Source: Cohnella thermotolerans DSM 17683
GTDB taxonomy: Bacteria; Bacillota; Bacilli; Paenibacillales; Paenibacillaceae
Direction: 5' to 3'
Length of the DNA stretch: 64,000 bases
Assembly (NCBI RefSeq): GCF_000429825.1
Contig: NZ_AUCP01000001.1
Coordinates: 62,001-126,000 of the forward strand
Shown here piece after piece: positions 26,385 to 35,557 of the stretch. The notes beneath the pieces are model-generated. The model did no database searches, had not been told where the DNA came from, and saw nothing but the letters and a program-made list of their open reading frames with translations. Every line of letters starts with the position of its first letter. Within the stretch, counting starts at the first letter, position 1. Both the position numbers and the translations under genes were made by a program.

Positions 26385-27210
26385 CGGCATCCCTCGTTTC
26401 GGCGGAGTGGGCTGCGATTCGCAGCAGCTCCTGGCGAATGGCCGCAAGCTGCGTATCGATGCGGGCGTCGACGCTTCCGAAGGAGGAACGGACGACGCAG
26501 CCGCCTTCCGCGACCGTCGGGTCCGGCACGATCTCGAGCTTCGCCTGCGCATCGATCGCCGTCGCCAGCTCGTCCCTGGACGCCCGCACGAACGCGAACT
26601 GGGAAGGGGCGACGCAGAGCGTGATGACGCCCTGCTCCTTGCGGCGGGCCAGCGCCCTGGCGATCATCTCGATCGTCAGCTCGGGCGTCTCTTCGATCTT
26701 GCGCGCAATCACCTTCTCGGCGATTTTGCAGCTCAGATCGACGAGGAACAGCTCCGCTTCCGCGATAATGCTTTCTTTGGCGGCGTACGCCTGACGCACG
26801 ATTTGAGCGGCTTCGCGCAGATCCTGCTCCCATTGCGCCCGCAATTGCCGCTCCGCCTGTTCGCTGCCTTGCCGGAAGCCTTCTTCGTAGCCGAGCTGCC
26901 GCGCCGCTTCCGTCACTTGCTCGTCTTCCTGGCGGCGGCTTTGCCACCATTCCTGCGCTTCTTCGGCCGCCTGGGCGCGAATGCGATCGGCACTCTCGCG
27001 CGCTTCGCGAATCAATTGCTCGGCCGCTTGCTGCGCGTCTTGGAGAATTCGTTCCTTCATCGATTGAGTTTCGACATCAATCGATAAATCTCCTCCGCCT
27101 TCGCCGGCGGAATTCGAAATTATTTGCGGCCGCGTCGCCAGCCGAAGCTGTTCGATCCGCTTCAAATCTTCGAGCGAGATGACATGGGAAGATTTGATGA
27201 GATTAGACAA
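26368..27210 (-). CDS. fliH: Flagellar export ATPase regulator FliH
   Basis: The 280-residue protein has a helical middle rich in Ala, Glu, Arg and Gln (about 50-130, with AARQLGYEEGFRQGSEQAER typical of FliH). The C-terminal domain (KESIIAEAELFLVDLSCKIA, EKVIARKIEETPELTIEM) is similar to V/F-type stator subunits. FliH binds FliI and the C ring. The likely start is a TTG at 27210, spaced from GGAGGAGAC and overlapping the fliG stop by eight bases. It is on the long side for the family. Confidence 0.94.
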   Translation of the reverse strand: MSNLIKSSHVISLEDLKRIEQLRLATRPQIISNSAGEGGGDLSIDVETQSMKERILQDAQQAAEQLIREARESADRIRAQAAEEAQEWWQSRRQEDEQVTEAARQLGYEEGFRQGSEQAERQLRAQWEQDLREAAQIVRQAYAAKESIIAEAELFLVDLSCKIAEKVIARKIEETPELTIEMIARALARRKEQGVITLCVAPSQFAFVRASRDELATAIDAQAKLEIVPDPTVAEGGCVVRSSFGSVDARIDTQLAAIRQELLRIAAHSAETRDADVPGN

Positions 27211-28219
27211 TGATATCGTCTCCTCCGCCGCGGGCGATAATGATCTCTCCCGCTTCTTCCAGCCTGCGGATCGTCGCTACGATGCGGGTTTGCGCCTCTT
27301 CGACGTCGCGAAGACGCACCGGCCCCATGTATTCCATCTCTTCCTTGAACGTCTCGGCCATCCGCTTGGACATGTTGCGGAAGATCGCTTCCCGGACTTC
27401 CTCGCTGGCCACCTTGAGCGCGAGCTGCAGGTCGGCGTTCTCGATGTCGCGAATAATTCGCTGAATCGAACGGTTGTCCAGATTGACGATGTCTTCGAAG
27501 ACGAACATGCGCTTCTTGATCTCTTCCGCCAGCTCGGGGTCCTGGATCTCGAGCGAATCGAGAATGGTGCGCTCCGTTCCCCGGTCGACGCCGTTCAAAA
27601 TTTGCACGATCGCTTCGATGCCGCCCGCGTTCGTATAATCCTGCGTCACCGTCGCCGACAGCTTCTGCTCGAGCACCCGCTCGACCTGGGCGATGACGTC
27701 CGGAGAAGTGCTGTCCATCAGCGCAATTCTTCGCGCCACGTCCGCCTGCTTGTCCTGCGGAAGCGAAGACAGCACCGCCGACGATTGCTCGGGCATCAAA
27801 TAGGACAGGACGAGCGCGATCGTCTGCGGGTTCTCGTTCTGGATAAAGTTGAGAATTTGCGTCGGCTCCGCCTTGCGCGCGAAGTCGAACGGACGCACCT
27901 GCAGCGTCGCCGTCAGGCGGTGAAGAATGTCCGAAGCTTTCTGCGAGCCGAGCGCCTTCTCCAATATTTCCTTGGCGTACGTGATCCCGCCTTGAGAGAT
28001 ATATTCCTGGGCCAAGCAGATTTGATGAAACTCGGCCAGAATCGTTTCTTTCTCGGCGCTATCCACTTTGCGGACGTTCGCGATCTCCAGCGTCAACTGT
28101 TCGATCTCTTCGTCGCGCAAATGCTTGAATACCTGGGCCGATACGTCGGGACCCAGCGTAATGAGCAGAATAGCCGCCTTTTGTCTGCCGCTTAACTGGT
28201 ATTGACCCGCTTTCGCCAT
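27203..28219 (-). CDS. fliG: Flagellar motor switch protein FliG
   Basis: The 338-residue protein equals the Bacillus length. It shows the N-terminal LSGRQKAAILLITLGPDVSA, the middle-domain motif QNENPQTIALVLSYLMPEQS, and a C-terminal torque helix with charged residues (IQRIIRDIENADLQLALKVA). The GG motif before the torque helix is not visible in its usual form. FliG couples stator force to the rotor. The ATG at 28219 follows AGAGGTGGCGTTC. Confidence 0.98.
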   Translation of the reverse strand: MAKAGQYQLSGRQKAAILLITLGPDVSAQVFKHLRDEEIEQLTLEIANVRKVDSAEKETILAEFHQICLAQEYISQGGITYAKEILEKALGSQKASDILHRLTATLQVRPFDFARKAEPTQILNFIQNENPQTIALVLSYLMPEQSSAVLSSLPQDKQADVARRIALMDSTSPDVIAQVERVLEQKLSATVTQDYTNAGGIEAIVQILNGVDRGTERTILDSLEIQDPELAEEIKKRMFVFEDIVNLDNRSIQRIIRDIENADLQLALKVASEEVREAIFRNMSKRMAETFKEEMEYMGPVRLRDVEEAQTRIVATIRRLEEAGEIIIARGGGDDIIV

Positions 28220-28230
28220 GAACGCCACCT

Positions 28231-29802
28231 CTATTCATCCACAAGCCAAGTCCGAAGCAAGTTGACGAACTCTTCCGGTTTGCGCTTGGCCAAGCCTTCC
28301 AACTGCTTGCGCACCTGGTTCTCGCTCGAAACGCTGTCGATATCGATCGTCGGAACCTCCACGCGCGGAACGTCCTCGACGACGGCTTCCGCCTCCTGCG
28401 CTTTCTTGCGCCGGCGGTACACCGCATAGCCGCCGCCTCCGAGCAGCGCCAAGGCGAGCGCGCCGATGCCGGCCCACCAGTAGGCGGACGTTGTCGCGCC
28501 TCCGGAGCTAGCCGTGGGGCTCGCGAACGATTGCGAGATGACGGATACGCGATTGGCGATTTGGGCATCGGGCAAGTTCTGGCCGGAGTTGGCCAAGAGC
28601 GTGCGCACGTCGTTGATCAGCTTCTGCTGAATGGCCTGCTGGATCTGCGGCGTCATCACCGCGGAATCCACCGCCACGCTGATCGCCAAATCCTTCACTT
28701 GGTAAGGGGCGAACGTCGTGTTCGTCGTGACGTGGCTGTTCTCGTAGTTGACCGTGGACGACGTCTTCTCCGACGAGGTGCCGCTCGTTCCGCTGGCTCC
28801 CGGATAATTCGCGACGTCCGTCTGGCCGGTGCCCGCGACGCCTCCGGCCGAGCTGTCCGTGCCGGTGTAAGACTCCGACGTGTCCTGCTGGCTGACGATG
28901 GCGCCCTTGTTGTCGTTGTTGTCCAGCGGCTTGACGATTTGCTCCTGCTGCGTCTTCTGGTCGAAATTGAGCGAGGACACGACGCTGACGACGACGTTGT
29001 CCATGCCGACCATTTGGGCGAGAAATTGCTCCGTTTTGGTCTTGATGTCGTTCTCGAACTTGCGCTGAATCTCGAATTGCTGATCGAGCACCGTTCCGCT
29101 GATACCGCCGCTGCCGCCGATTGCGGCCGAAGGCGTCAGCTCTCCGGACTGGCTCGTAATTGTAATGTCGTCGACGCTCAGGTTCGGCACCGCCGTCTTG
29201 ACGAGATTGAAATAGCTGTCAATCTCCTCCTGCTTCGGCCGGAAGCCCGGCTTGAACGTCAATTGAATGGATGCCGAAGCGTGCTCCTTGTTTTCGTCGT
29301 TCAGAAACACGCTCTCTTCCGGCAGGTTGACAAGCACCTTCGCCCTCTGGATGCCTTGCATCCCGAGCAGCAGCTGCTGCACCTCTCCGTTCAGCGCATT
29401 GCGGTATTTGACTTGAAACTCCTGGTCGGTCGTCCCGATGGAGGATGAGTTTTTGCTCAGTTCGGCGAAGCCGAGCGAGCCGTTCTGGATGAGCCCTTGC
29501 GAGCCGACCGCGACCCTGACTTTGTCGGCATCCGCCTTCGGCACCGAGATGCTCGTGCCTCCGTTCCCGAGCTTATAAGGAATGCCGCTGCCGTCCAAAT
29601 ACTCCATGATGGCCTGGGTATCGCTGCTGTCCAAATCCTGAAACGCGAGCTCGTACTCGGTCCGGGTAAACAAATAAGTCAAGATGACGATTGCCAGAAT
29701 CAACAGCGCCGCCGTCGACGCCAGCACCCATTTCTGGGTTTTGCTGTATTGGTTCCAGAAGCCCAGCAGCTTCTCCCAAATTCGGGCCAACTTCGCGCTC
29801 AC
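28231..29802 (-). CDS. fliF: Flagellar MS-ring protein FliF
   Basis: The 523-residue protein has an N-terminal membrane helix (about 24-46, TQKWVLASTAALLILAIVIL), two ring-building motifs (about 50-230; VRVAVGSQGLIQNGSLGFAE, ELQLTFKPGFRPKQEEID-like segments), a Ser/Gly/Thr-rich loop (300-350), and a second membrane helix near 440 (WWAGIGALALALLGGGGYAV). The C-terminal tail (NQVRKQLEGLAKRKPEEFVN) binds FliG. Start is a GTG with GAGGTGAAATC. Confidence 0.97.
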   Translation of the reverse strand: MSAKLARIWEKLLGFWNQYSKTQKWVLASTAALLILAIVILTYLFTRTEYELAFQDLDSSDTQAIMEYLDGSGIPYKLGNGGTSISVPKADADKVRVAVGSQGLIQNGSLGFAELSKNSSSIGTTDQEFQVKYRNALNGEVQQLLLGMQGIQRAKVLVNLPEESVFLNDENKEHASASIQLTFKPGFRPKQEEIDSYFNLVKTAVPNLSVDDITITSQSGELTPSAAIGGSGGISGTVLDQQFEIQRKFENDIKTKTEQFLAQMVGMDNVVVSVVSSLNFDQKTQQEQIVKPLDNNDNKGAIVSQQDTSESYTGTDSSAGGVAGTGQTDVANYPGASGTSGTSSEKTSSTVNYENSHVTTNTTFAPYQVKDLAISVAVDSAVMTPQIQQAIQQKLINDVRTLLANSGQNLPDAQIANRVSVISQSFASPTASSGGATTSAYWWAGIGALALALLGGGGYAVYRRRKKAQEAEAVVEDVPRVEVPTIDIDSVSSENQVRKQLEGLAKRKPEEFVNLLRTWLVDE

Positions 29803-29845
29803 GATTTCACCTCACTTGCGTCTTTGCTGCGTTGTTTGGCTGCGA

Positions 29846-30151
29846 TTAAACGGACATCCGCATAATTTCCTGATAGGCTTCGATCACCTTGTTGCGGATC
29901 TGTGAGGTTAGCTCCAGGCTAAGTTCGGCTTTGGAAGACGCGATCATGACGTCGTTGACGTCCGCTTCGCCGATAAGAAATTGGTCGTTCAAGGTATGTA
30001 CGTTCTGTTCCTGGGAGGCTACGCTGTCCAGCGCGCTCTTCAGAAATGAAGCGAAGCTTTCCGTCGCTTCCGCGGGAGTCGCCGCCTTCGTCGCGGTAGA
30101 GAGCCCGGTTGTGGCCGGACTTACGACGGACATCAAATGATTCTGAATCAT
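29846..30151 (-). CDS. fliE: Flagellar hook-basal body protein FliE
   Basis: The 101-residue protein has the FliE pattern: a Thr/Ala-rich N-terminus, then SFASFLKSALDSVASQEQNV and FLIGEADVNDVMIASSKAEL, ending LTSQIRNKVIEAYQEIMRMS. FliE joins the MS ring to the rod and is the first export substrate. It lies between flgC and fliF in the usual order, with AGGAGGGCTCAAAC before the ATG. Confidence 0.97.
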   Translation of the reverse strand: MIQNHLMSVVSPATTGLSTATKAATPAEATESFASFLKSALDSVASQEQNVHTLNDQFLIGEADVNDVMIASSKAELSLELTSQIRNKVIEAYQEIMRMSV

Positions 30152-30191
30152 GTTTGAGCCCTCCTAAAATGGGGTAAGTCCTTATGATCGC

Positions 30192-30638
30192 TTAGCTTCG
30201 GCCGATCTCCAGCGACTTGGCGAACAGCGCCTTGCTCGCGTTCAGTGCGGTAACGTTCGCTTCGTAGGAACGCGTCGCCGAGATCATGTCGACCATCTCC
30301 TTGAGAATATCGACGTTCGGCATGCTCACCATGCCGTTCGCGTCCGCGTCCGGATGCGTAGGATCGTAAACCTGCTTGAACGGCGTGCTGTCCTCCTGAA
30401 TGGCCGTCACCTGGACGCCTTGCGAGCTCAGCGCATCCAGCTTGCCGTTAAGCATATCTGCAAAATTGGCTTTGATCGGCTCCACGACGACCATCTTCCG
30501 GCGGTACGGCACGAATTCCCCGTTGACGTAGGATGCGCGGGTTGTCTCGGCGTTGGCGATATTGGACGAGATGACGTCCATTCTGAGGCGCTGCGCAGTC
30601 AACGCAGAAGCGCTGATATTGAACCCCTCCAGCCTCAT
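30192..30638 (-). CDS. flgC: Flagellar rod protein FlgC
   Basis: The 148-residue protein has the rod-protein N-terminus (FNISASALTAQRLRMDVISS, NIANAETTRA) and C-terminal MPNVDILKEMVDMISATRSY, EANVTALNASKALFAKSLEI. It is a proximal rod subunit. Length is standard, and it follows flgB by 28 bases with AGGAGGTTTCGAA before the ATG. Confidence 0.98.
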   Translation of the reverse strand: MRLEGFNISASALTAQRLRMDVISSNIANAETTRASYVNGEFVPYRRKMVVVEPIKANFADMLNGKLDALSSQGVQVTAIQEDSTPFKQVYDPTHPDADANGMVSMPNVDILKEMVDMISATRSYEANVTALNASKALFAKSLEIGRS

Positions 30639-30666
30639 TTCGAAACCTCCTGTTCAATGGCGATCG

Positions 30667-31083
30667 TTACTGGCCCTTGATCGCGATTTGCATCATCTTG
30701 ATGTCGTGATTGATTTGCTGGGCGTAGAAGTTGTAGCTTAGCTGGTTCTCCGCCAGAAGCGACATCTCTTTGTCGATGTCGACGTTGTTCTTGTTATTGT
30801 TGATCTGCGTGCTTTCCTCGGTCACCACTTGGGCAGAAGGCACTGTTCCGGCGGAACCGCCGATCGGGATATGCCGCTCGTCCGTCCTAATGCCCGCCAG
30901 GGCTCCCGACGGAGTGCCGCCCCCCATGGCCTGGGCCAAAAGTTCCTCGAACACGACGTCCGATCGTTTGAAATTAGGCGTGTCGTCATTGGCGATGTTG
31001 TTGGCCAGAACTTGCTGTCTCAGCGAAGCGGCCTTAATCGCGCCTTCGAGCCTCTGGAACGAAGCTCCGCTCAACAAATCCAT
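30667..31083 (-). CDS. flgB: Flagellar rod protein FlgB, first gene of the fla/che operon
   Basis: The 138-residue protein starts MDLLSGASFQRLEGAIKAAS and has the rod signature NNIANDDTPNFKRSDVVFEE and a C-terminal LAENQLSYNFYAQQINHDIK. It is a proximal rod subunit and the first gene after the promoter near 31260. The ribosome site AAGGAGGCGG is six bases from the ATG. A 160-base leader separates the promoter from the gene. Confidence 0.98.
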   Translation of the reverse strand: MDLLSGASFQRLEGAIKAASLRQQVLANNIANDDTPNFKRSDVVFEELLAQAMGGGTPSGALAGIRTDERHIPIGGSAGTVPSAQVVTEESTQINNNKNNVDIDKEMSLLAENQLSYNFYAQQINHDIKMMQIAIKGQ

Positions 31084-31228
31084 TATTTACCGCCTCCTTA
31101 TGCTTCAAAGAATTCGCGACCGACATGGCGCAACAACGAAGAATTCAACAGACAGCCATCATTTTCCTGCCTCGTTCGACAAAATCTTTCTCCGATTTGT
31201 GAAAGAAACGTCGATTTTTGACGAGATT

Positions 31229-31245
31229 AAAATTTTCTAAGAACA
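31229..31245 (-). promoter_or_regulatory. Candidate CodY-binding box at the fla/che promoter
   Basis: The plus-strand sequence at 31231-31245 matches 11 of 15 positions of the CodY consensus AATTTTCWGAAAATT (first eight identical, including the W position). It begins one base downstream of the -10 hexamer in the direction of fla/che transcription, a position where binding would block initiation. In B. subtilis CodY represses fla/che directly. The match is by eye and the region is AT-rich, so chance is possible. Confidence 0.45.
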
Positions 31246-31274
31246 ATCATCTCTGACAGATGGAAAAGTGACAA
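31246..31274 (-). promoter_or_regulatory. Sigma-A-like promoter for the fla/che operon
   Basis: On the minus strand the hexamers TTGTCA (31274-31269) and GATGAT (31251-31246) are separated by exactly 17 bases. They match TTGACA 5 of 6 and TATAAT 4 of 6. The pair lies just after the codY terminator and 163 bases before the flgB start. No better pair was found in the gap. The rest of the gap (31084-31230) is an AT-rich leader with the flgB ribosome binding site. Confidence 0.55.
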
Positions 31275-31276
31275 TA

Positions 31277-31312
31277 AGAAAAAAGCCCTAATCTTGTGAA
31301 CAAGACAGGACT
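31277..31312 (-). terminator. Rho-independent terminator after codY
   Basis: On the minus strand, AGTCCTGTCTTG and CAAGATTAGGGCT form a stem of about 12 pairs with one bulge and a loop of four bases. It is followed directly by six or more T residues. It begins 27 bases after the codY stop and separates the hslVU-codY operon from the fla/che promoter. Confidence 0.8.
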
Positions 31313-31339
31313 TTTATTCCAATTGAGGGGAAAATCTGT

Positions 31340-32107
31340 TCAATTTTTGCGAGATTCCAATTCCTGCAGAAGCTGAGAATTGAGGATGCGAATGTATGTT
31401 CCTTTCATGCCGAGCGAACGGGTGTCGATCACGCCAGCGCTCTCCAGCTTGCGGAGGGCGTTAACGATGACCGACCTTGTAATGCCGGCTCTGTCGGCGA
31501 TTTTGGAGGCGACGAGCAGCCCCTCCTTCCCTTCCAATTCTTCGAAAATATGGTCTACGGCTTCCAGTTCGCTGAAGGAGAGCGAATTGACGGCGATGCT
31601 CACGACCGCCTTGCTCCGGGCTTCCAATTCGCGCTCTTCCGCCCTCTCCCTAAGAATTTCCATTCCGATGATCGTGGACCCGTATTCCGCCAAAATAAGG
31701 TCGTCGTCGCCAAAATTTTGATTCTCTCTGGCCAAGACTATAGTCCCAAGCCGATCGCCGCCGCCGATAATCGGCACGACGGTGACCGTCTGGTTCGCAA
31801 AAGCCGCTTCCACCGGAGACAGAACGTCCGACGGCTCCACGTTCGACGCGGTTTGCGCGATGCCGAGCAGCTGTTCGTTCGTCTCCGGCGGGAATCGCAG
31901 TTCGTCGGCCGGGTTTTGGCGCAGCCAAACTTCCGGGAAATTCGGTGAAGGGGCCGCCCCCAAAATTTTGCCGCGGCGGCTGACGACGAACACGCCGCCC
32001 GCAAGCGTCTCGCGCAGCGCCTCCGCCATCTCCCGGAAATTCAGCGGCTTGCCGGCCGCCGATTGCAGCAGCGTATTTAAAGATCTGATTTTCTCGAGCA
32101 ACGTCAT
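31340..32107 (-). CDS. codY: GTP- and branched-chain-amino-acid-sensing global repressor CodY
   Basis: The 255-residue protein has an N-terminal GAF domain ([20 protein letters not shown], then [10 protein letters not shown]). A long linker helix is followed by a winged helix-turn-helix ([40 protein letters not shown]). It represses nutrient-scavenging, motility and other genes when GTP and Ile/Leu/Val are high. It ends the hslVU-codY operon, has its own terminator, and sits directly upstream of the operon it may control. Confidence 0.97.
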   Translation of the reverse strand: MTLLEKIRSLNTLLQSAAGKPLNFREMAEALRETLAGGVFVVSRRGKILGAAPSPNFPEVWLRQNPADELRFPPETNEQLLGIAQTASNVEPSDVLSPVEAAFANQTVTVVPIIGGGDRLGTIVLARENQNFGDDDLILAEYGSTIIGMEILRERAEERELEARSKAVVSIAVNSLSFSELEAVDHIFEELEGKEGLLVASKIADRAGITRSVIVNALRKLESAGVIDTRSLGMKGTYIRILNSQLLQELESRKN

Positions 32108-32144
32108 GATTCAATTTCCTCCTACTTGACGACAAGCCGTGATG

Positions 32145-33539
32145 CTACAAAATGTATTGGCTCAAATCGCGATTGCTGGCAATGGACGACAATTTGTCCC
32201 GGACGTATTCGGGCGTGATGGACATCTGCTCGATCTGCAGCTCCGGCGCTTCGAAGCTCAAATCCTCGAGCAGCTTCTCGAGCAGCGTATGCAGGCGGCG
32301 TGCGCCGATGTTCTCGGTGTTGCGGTTCACTTCCTGCGCCATCCGGGCCAGCTCCGCGATCGCTTCGTCCGTGAACGTGACCTCGATGCCTTCCGTTTGC
32401 AGCAGCGCCGCATATTGCTTCGTCAGCGCGTTCTCGGGCTCGGTCAAGATGCGGATGAAGTCCTCGTCCGTGAGGCTCGACAGCTCCACGCGAATCGGAA
32501 AGCGTCCCTGAAGCTCCGGAATGAGATCGGACGGTTTGGCGACGTGGAACGCCCCGGCCGCGATGAACAGCACGTAATCCGTCTTGACGGGCCCGTATTT
32601 GGTCACGACGGTCGACCCTTCGACGATCGGCAGGATGTCCCGCTGAACCCCTTCACGGGAGACGTCGGGCCCTTGTCCGCGGCCGTTGCTGGCGATTTTG
32701 TCGATCTCGTCGATAAAAATGATGCCCGATTGCTCGGCCCTCCGCACGGATTCGGCGACGACGTCGTCCATGTCGATCAGCTTGTTCGCTTCCTCCAAGG
32801 TCAGCACCTTGCGCGCTTCCTTGACCGTCAGCTTGCGCTTCTTGCGCCGCTTGGGCAGAAACTGGCTGAACATCTCCTGCATGCTCTGCCCCATCTGCTC
32901 CTGGCCGGAGCCCGCGAACAGATCGAGCATCGACGGAGCCGCGTCTTCCACTTCGACCTCCACGATCTCGTTCTCCAGGAGACCCGCCGCCAGTTTCGCC
33001 TTCACGTCCGCACGCTTGCTTTGAAGCGCGGGATCGACGGGCTCCGGCTCGTCGGACGGGACGCCCTGGCCGCCGCCGAACAGCATCTCGAGCGGATTGC
33101 GCTGGTTCTTCGGTTTGGAAGGAGAGGGGACGAGCAGCGCGGCCAAACGCTCGTTGGCGGCTTGCTCCGCCTTGTCCTTCACCTTCTCCATCCGCTCTTC
33201 CTTCACCATGCGGATGGCCGTCTCCACCAGGTCGCGCACCATCGATTCGACGTCGCGCCCGACGTAGCCGACTTCGGTGAATTTGGTCGCTTCCACTTTG
33301 ACAAAGGGAGCCTGCACGAGCTTCGCGAGGCGTCTGGCGATCTCCGTCTTCCCGACGCCGGTCGGCCCGATCATCAGAATGTTCTTCGGCACGATCTCGT
33401 CCCGGACCGCTTCCGGCAGGCGGCTGCGGCGGTAACGGTTGCGAAGCGCGACGGCGACCGAGCGCTTGGCCTGCTTCTGCCCGACAATGTATTTGTCCAG
33501 CTCCGCGACGATCTGGCGGGGCGTCAGTTGATCGTTCAT
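32145..33539 (-). CDS. hslU: ATP-dependent protease ATPase subunit HslU (ClpY/CodX)
   Basis: The 464-residue AAA+ protein has Walker A in [18 protein letters not shown] (about 55-72). The pore loop is in [20 protein letters not shown]. Walker B is [14 protein letters not shown], and the C-terminal sensor region ends [12 protein letters not shown], the tail that activates HslV. The insertion (I) domain spans about 110-230. It unfolds proteins for HslV. The start at 33539 ([18 protein letters not shown]) is preferred to an ATG seven codons upstream. Confidence 0.98.
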   Translation of the reverse strand: MNDQLTPRQIVAELDKYIVGQKQAKRSVAVALRNRYRRSRLPEAVRDEIVPKNILMIGPTGVGKTEIARRLAKLVQAPFVKVEATKFTEVGYVGRDVESMVRDLVETAIRMVKEERMEKVKDKAEQAANERLAALLVPSPSKPKNQRNPLEMLFGGGQGVPSDEPEPVDPALQSKRADVKAKLAAGLLENEIVEVEVEDAAPSMLDLFAGSGQEQMGQSMQEMFSQFLPKRRKKRKLTVKEARKVLTLEEANKLIDMDDVVAESVRRAEQSGIIFIDEIDKIASNGRGQGPDVSREGVQRDILPIVEGSTVVTKYGPVKTDYVLFIAAGAFHVAKPSDLIPELQGRFPIRVELSSLTDEDFIRILTEPENALTKQYAALLQTEGIEVTFTDEAIAELARMAQEVNRNTENIGARRLHTLLEKLLEDLSFEAPELQIEQMSITPEYVRDKLSSIASNRDLSQYIL

Positions 33540-33563
33540 AAGATTCCCTCCGCTTCCCAATCG

Positions 33564-34106
33564 TTAAATTTCTTCCACGACGAGGTTGTCGTTCGTATAG
33601 ACGCAAATTTCCGACGCGATCTGCAGAGCGTTCCTCGCGATGTCCTTCGCTTCCAGCTCGGGCGCGTGGCGCTGCATCGCGCGGGCCGCCGCCATGGCGA
33701 AGCTGCCGCCCGAGCCGATCGCCAGAATGCCGTCGTCCGGCTCGATCACTTCCCCGTTGCCGGACAGCAGAAGCATGCCCGTCTTGTCGAGGACGATCAT
33801 CATCGCCTCGAGACGCCGCAGCACGCGGTCGGAGCGCCAATCCTTGGCCAGCTCGACCGCCGCGCGCTGCAGGTTGCCGTGATGCTCTTCAAGCTTCCCC
33901 TCGAACTTCTCGAACAGCGTGATCGCGTCGGCGACCGAGCCCGCGAAGCCCGCGAGCACCTGGCCGCGGTAAAGCCTGCGGACTTTCTTCGCCGTATGCT
34001 TCATGACCATGCTGCCCCCGAACGTGACTTGCCCGTCTCCCGCGATCGCGCCTTTGCCTTTGTGACGCACTGCGCAAATCGTCGTGGCGTGAAAACTCAT
34101 CTCCAT
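33564..34106 (-). CDS. hslV: HslV (ClpQ/CodW) protease subunit
   Basis: The 180-residue N-terminal-nucleophile protease has the core [40 protein letters not shown] and [20 protein letters not shown]. The ribosome site AAGGAGG is eight bases from the ATG at 34106, giving [13 protein letters not shown]; the next ATG would give MSFHATT with Ser at position 2. In E. coli the nucleophile is Thr of TTIVSV; in B. subtilis CodW it is Ser 2. Which is used here is not settled by the sequence. Upstream there is no xerC (codV). Confidence 0.95.
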   Translation of the reverse strand: MEMSFHATTICAVRHKGKGAIAGDGQVTFGGSMVMKHTAKKVRRLYRGQVLAGFAGSVADAITLFEKFEGKLEEHHGNLQRAAVELAKDWRSDRVLRRLEAMMIVLDKTGMLLLSGNGEVIEPDDGILAIGSGGSFAMAAARAMQRHAPELEAKDIARNALQIASEICVYTNDNLVVEEI

Positions 34107-34148
34107 TAACTCTACCTCCTTCATGGTTCCGGCAACTTCAAACGCGGC

Positions 34149-34183
34149 GAAGCAGCGGGCGCTGGTTCGGCTGCCGCTGCTTC
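34149..34183 (-). repeat. Ten-base perfect inverted repeat between trmFO and hslV
   Basis: The arms GAAGCAGCGG (34149-34158) and CCGCTGCTTC (34174-34183) are exact reverse complements with a 15-base loop. The structure overlaps the trmFO stop codon and has no T tract, so it is not a classical terminator. It could slow or partly attenuate transcription into hslVU-codY, or be an mRNA processing or stability element. In B. subtilis, codV (xerC) occupies this gap. Confidence 0.55.
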
Positions 34184-35522
34184 ACTGTGTCGGAATGTCG
34201 GTTCGATCCGACGTCTGCGATCGGAAACGTTCAATGGCTTCCAAGGCGCGGGCCGCGATTTGCTCGTTCTTGTCCTTCTTGCTGCGCACCTTGCGGTCAA
34301 GCGGAGGAAAAAGTCCGAAATTCGCGTTCATCGGCTGAAAATGGCGGAAATCCGCCGTCGTAATATATTCGGCCATGCTGCCGAGCGACGTCTGCGGCGG
34401 CAAGACGAGCGGCTCGAGCCCTCTGGCCAGCCGGCCCGCGTTGAAGCCGGCGATCAGGCCCGAAGCGGCCGATTCGACATAGCCTTCGACGCCGGTCATC
34501 TGCCCCGCGAAAAAGAGCGTGTCCCGCCCGCGGAATTGGTACGTGGGGCGCAGCAGCTTCGGCGAATTGATGAACGTGTTGCGGTGCATGACGCCGTAGC
34601 GGACGAATTCCGCGTTCTCGAGCCCCGGGATGAGCGAGAACACCCGCTTCTGCTCGCCCCATTTCAGATGGGTCTGGAAGCCGACCAAATTGTAAAGCGT
34701 GCCCGCCGCGTTGTCCTGGCGAAGCTGGACGACGGCATAAGGCTGCTTGCCCGTGCGGGGATCGACCAGCCCGACCGGCTTCAGCGGGCCGAACAGCATC
34801 GTCTGCTTGCCCCGGCTGGCCATGACCTCGATCGGCATGCAGCCTTCGAACACCATATGCTTCTCGAAGTCTTTGACTTCCGCCGTCTCGGCGGTCGTCA
34901 GCGCCTCGTAGAAAGCCTCGAACTGCTCCTCGGTCATCGGGCAGTTCAGATAAGCCGCTTCGCCCTTGTCGTAGCGGGAAGCGAGGAAAACCTTTTCCAT
35001 ATCGATCGAATCTTTCTCTACGATCGGAGCGGCCGCATCGAAGAAGTAGAAGTATTCCTCGCCCAGCAGCTCGCGGATATGGTCCGACAGCTCCGGAGAC
35101 GTCAGCGGCCCGGTCGCGACGACGACGATGCCGTCTTCGGGAATGCGCGTCACCTCTTCGCTCACGACGGTGACGAGCGGATGCTCGCGCAGCCTGGACG
35201 TCACTTCGCCGGAGAAGCCCTCCCGGTCGACCGCAAGGGCGCCGCCGGCCGGAACGGCATGGCGGTCCGCCGCGGACAGAATGAGCGATCCGAACCGCCG
35301 CATCTCCTCCTTCAGCACGCCGACCGCGTTGGTCAGGCCGTTCGCGCGCAAGCTGTTGCTGCACACCAATTCGGCGAAGCGGTCGGTATGATGCGCGGGC
35401 GTGCGGCGCACGGGGCGCATCTCGTATAAAGTGACGGGAACGCCTTGCGACGCGATCTGCCAGGCAGCTTCGCTGCCCGCCAGACCGGCGCCGACGACCG
35501 TCACGGGACGATATTGACTCAA
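34182..35522 (-). CDS. trmFO: FADH2- and folate-dependent tRNA (uracil-54) methyltransferase TrmFO
   Basis: The 446-residue flavoprotein makes ribothymidine at position 54 of tRNA using methylenetetrahydrofolate. The FAD dinucleotide motif is [18 protein letters not shown] at the N-terminus. Other conserved segments are [20 protein letters not shown] and [21 protein letters not shown] place the start at a TTG at 35522, eight bases after AGGAGG ([11 protein letters not shown]). It lies 35 bases after topA, as in B. subtilis. Confidence 0.97.
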   Translation of the reverse strand: MSQYRPVTVVGAGLAGSEAAWQIASQGVPVTLYEMRPVRRTPAHHTDRFAELVCSNSLRANGLTNAVGVLKEEMRRFGSLILSAADRHAVPAGGALAVDREGFSGEVTSRLREHPLVTVVSEEVTRIPEDGIVVVATGPLTSPELSDHIRELLGEEYFYFFDAAAPIVEKDSIDMEKVFLASRYDKGEAAYLNCPMTEEQFEAFYEALTTAETAEVKDFEKHMVFEGCMPIEVMASRGKQTMLFGPLKPVGLVDPRTGKQPYAVVQLRQDNAAGTLYNLVGFQTHLKWGEQKRVFSLIPGLENAEFVRYGVMHRNTFINSPKLLRPTYQFRGRDTLFFAGQMTGVEGYVESAASGLIAGFNAGRLARGLEPLVLPPQTSLGSMAEYITTADFRHFQPMNANFGLFPPLDRKVRSKKDKNEQIAARALEAIERFRSQTSDRTDIPTQ

Positions 35523-35557
35523 CGGTATAACCTCCTGCAATGCATGAATCCTGCGGT

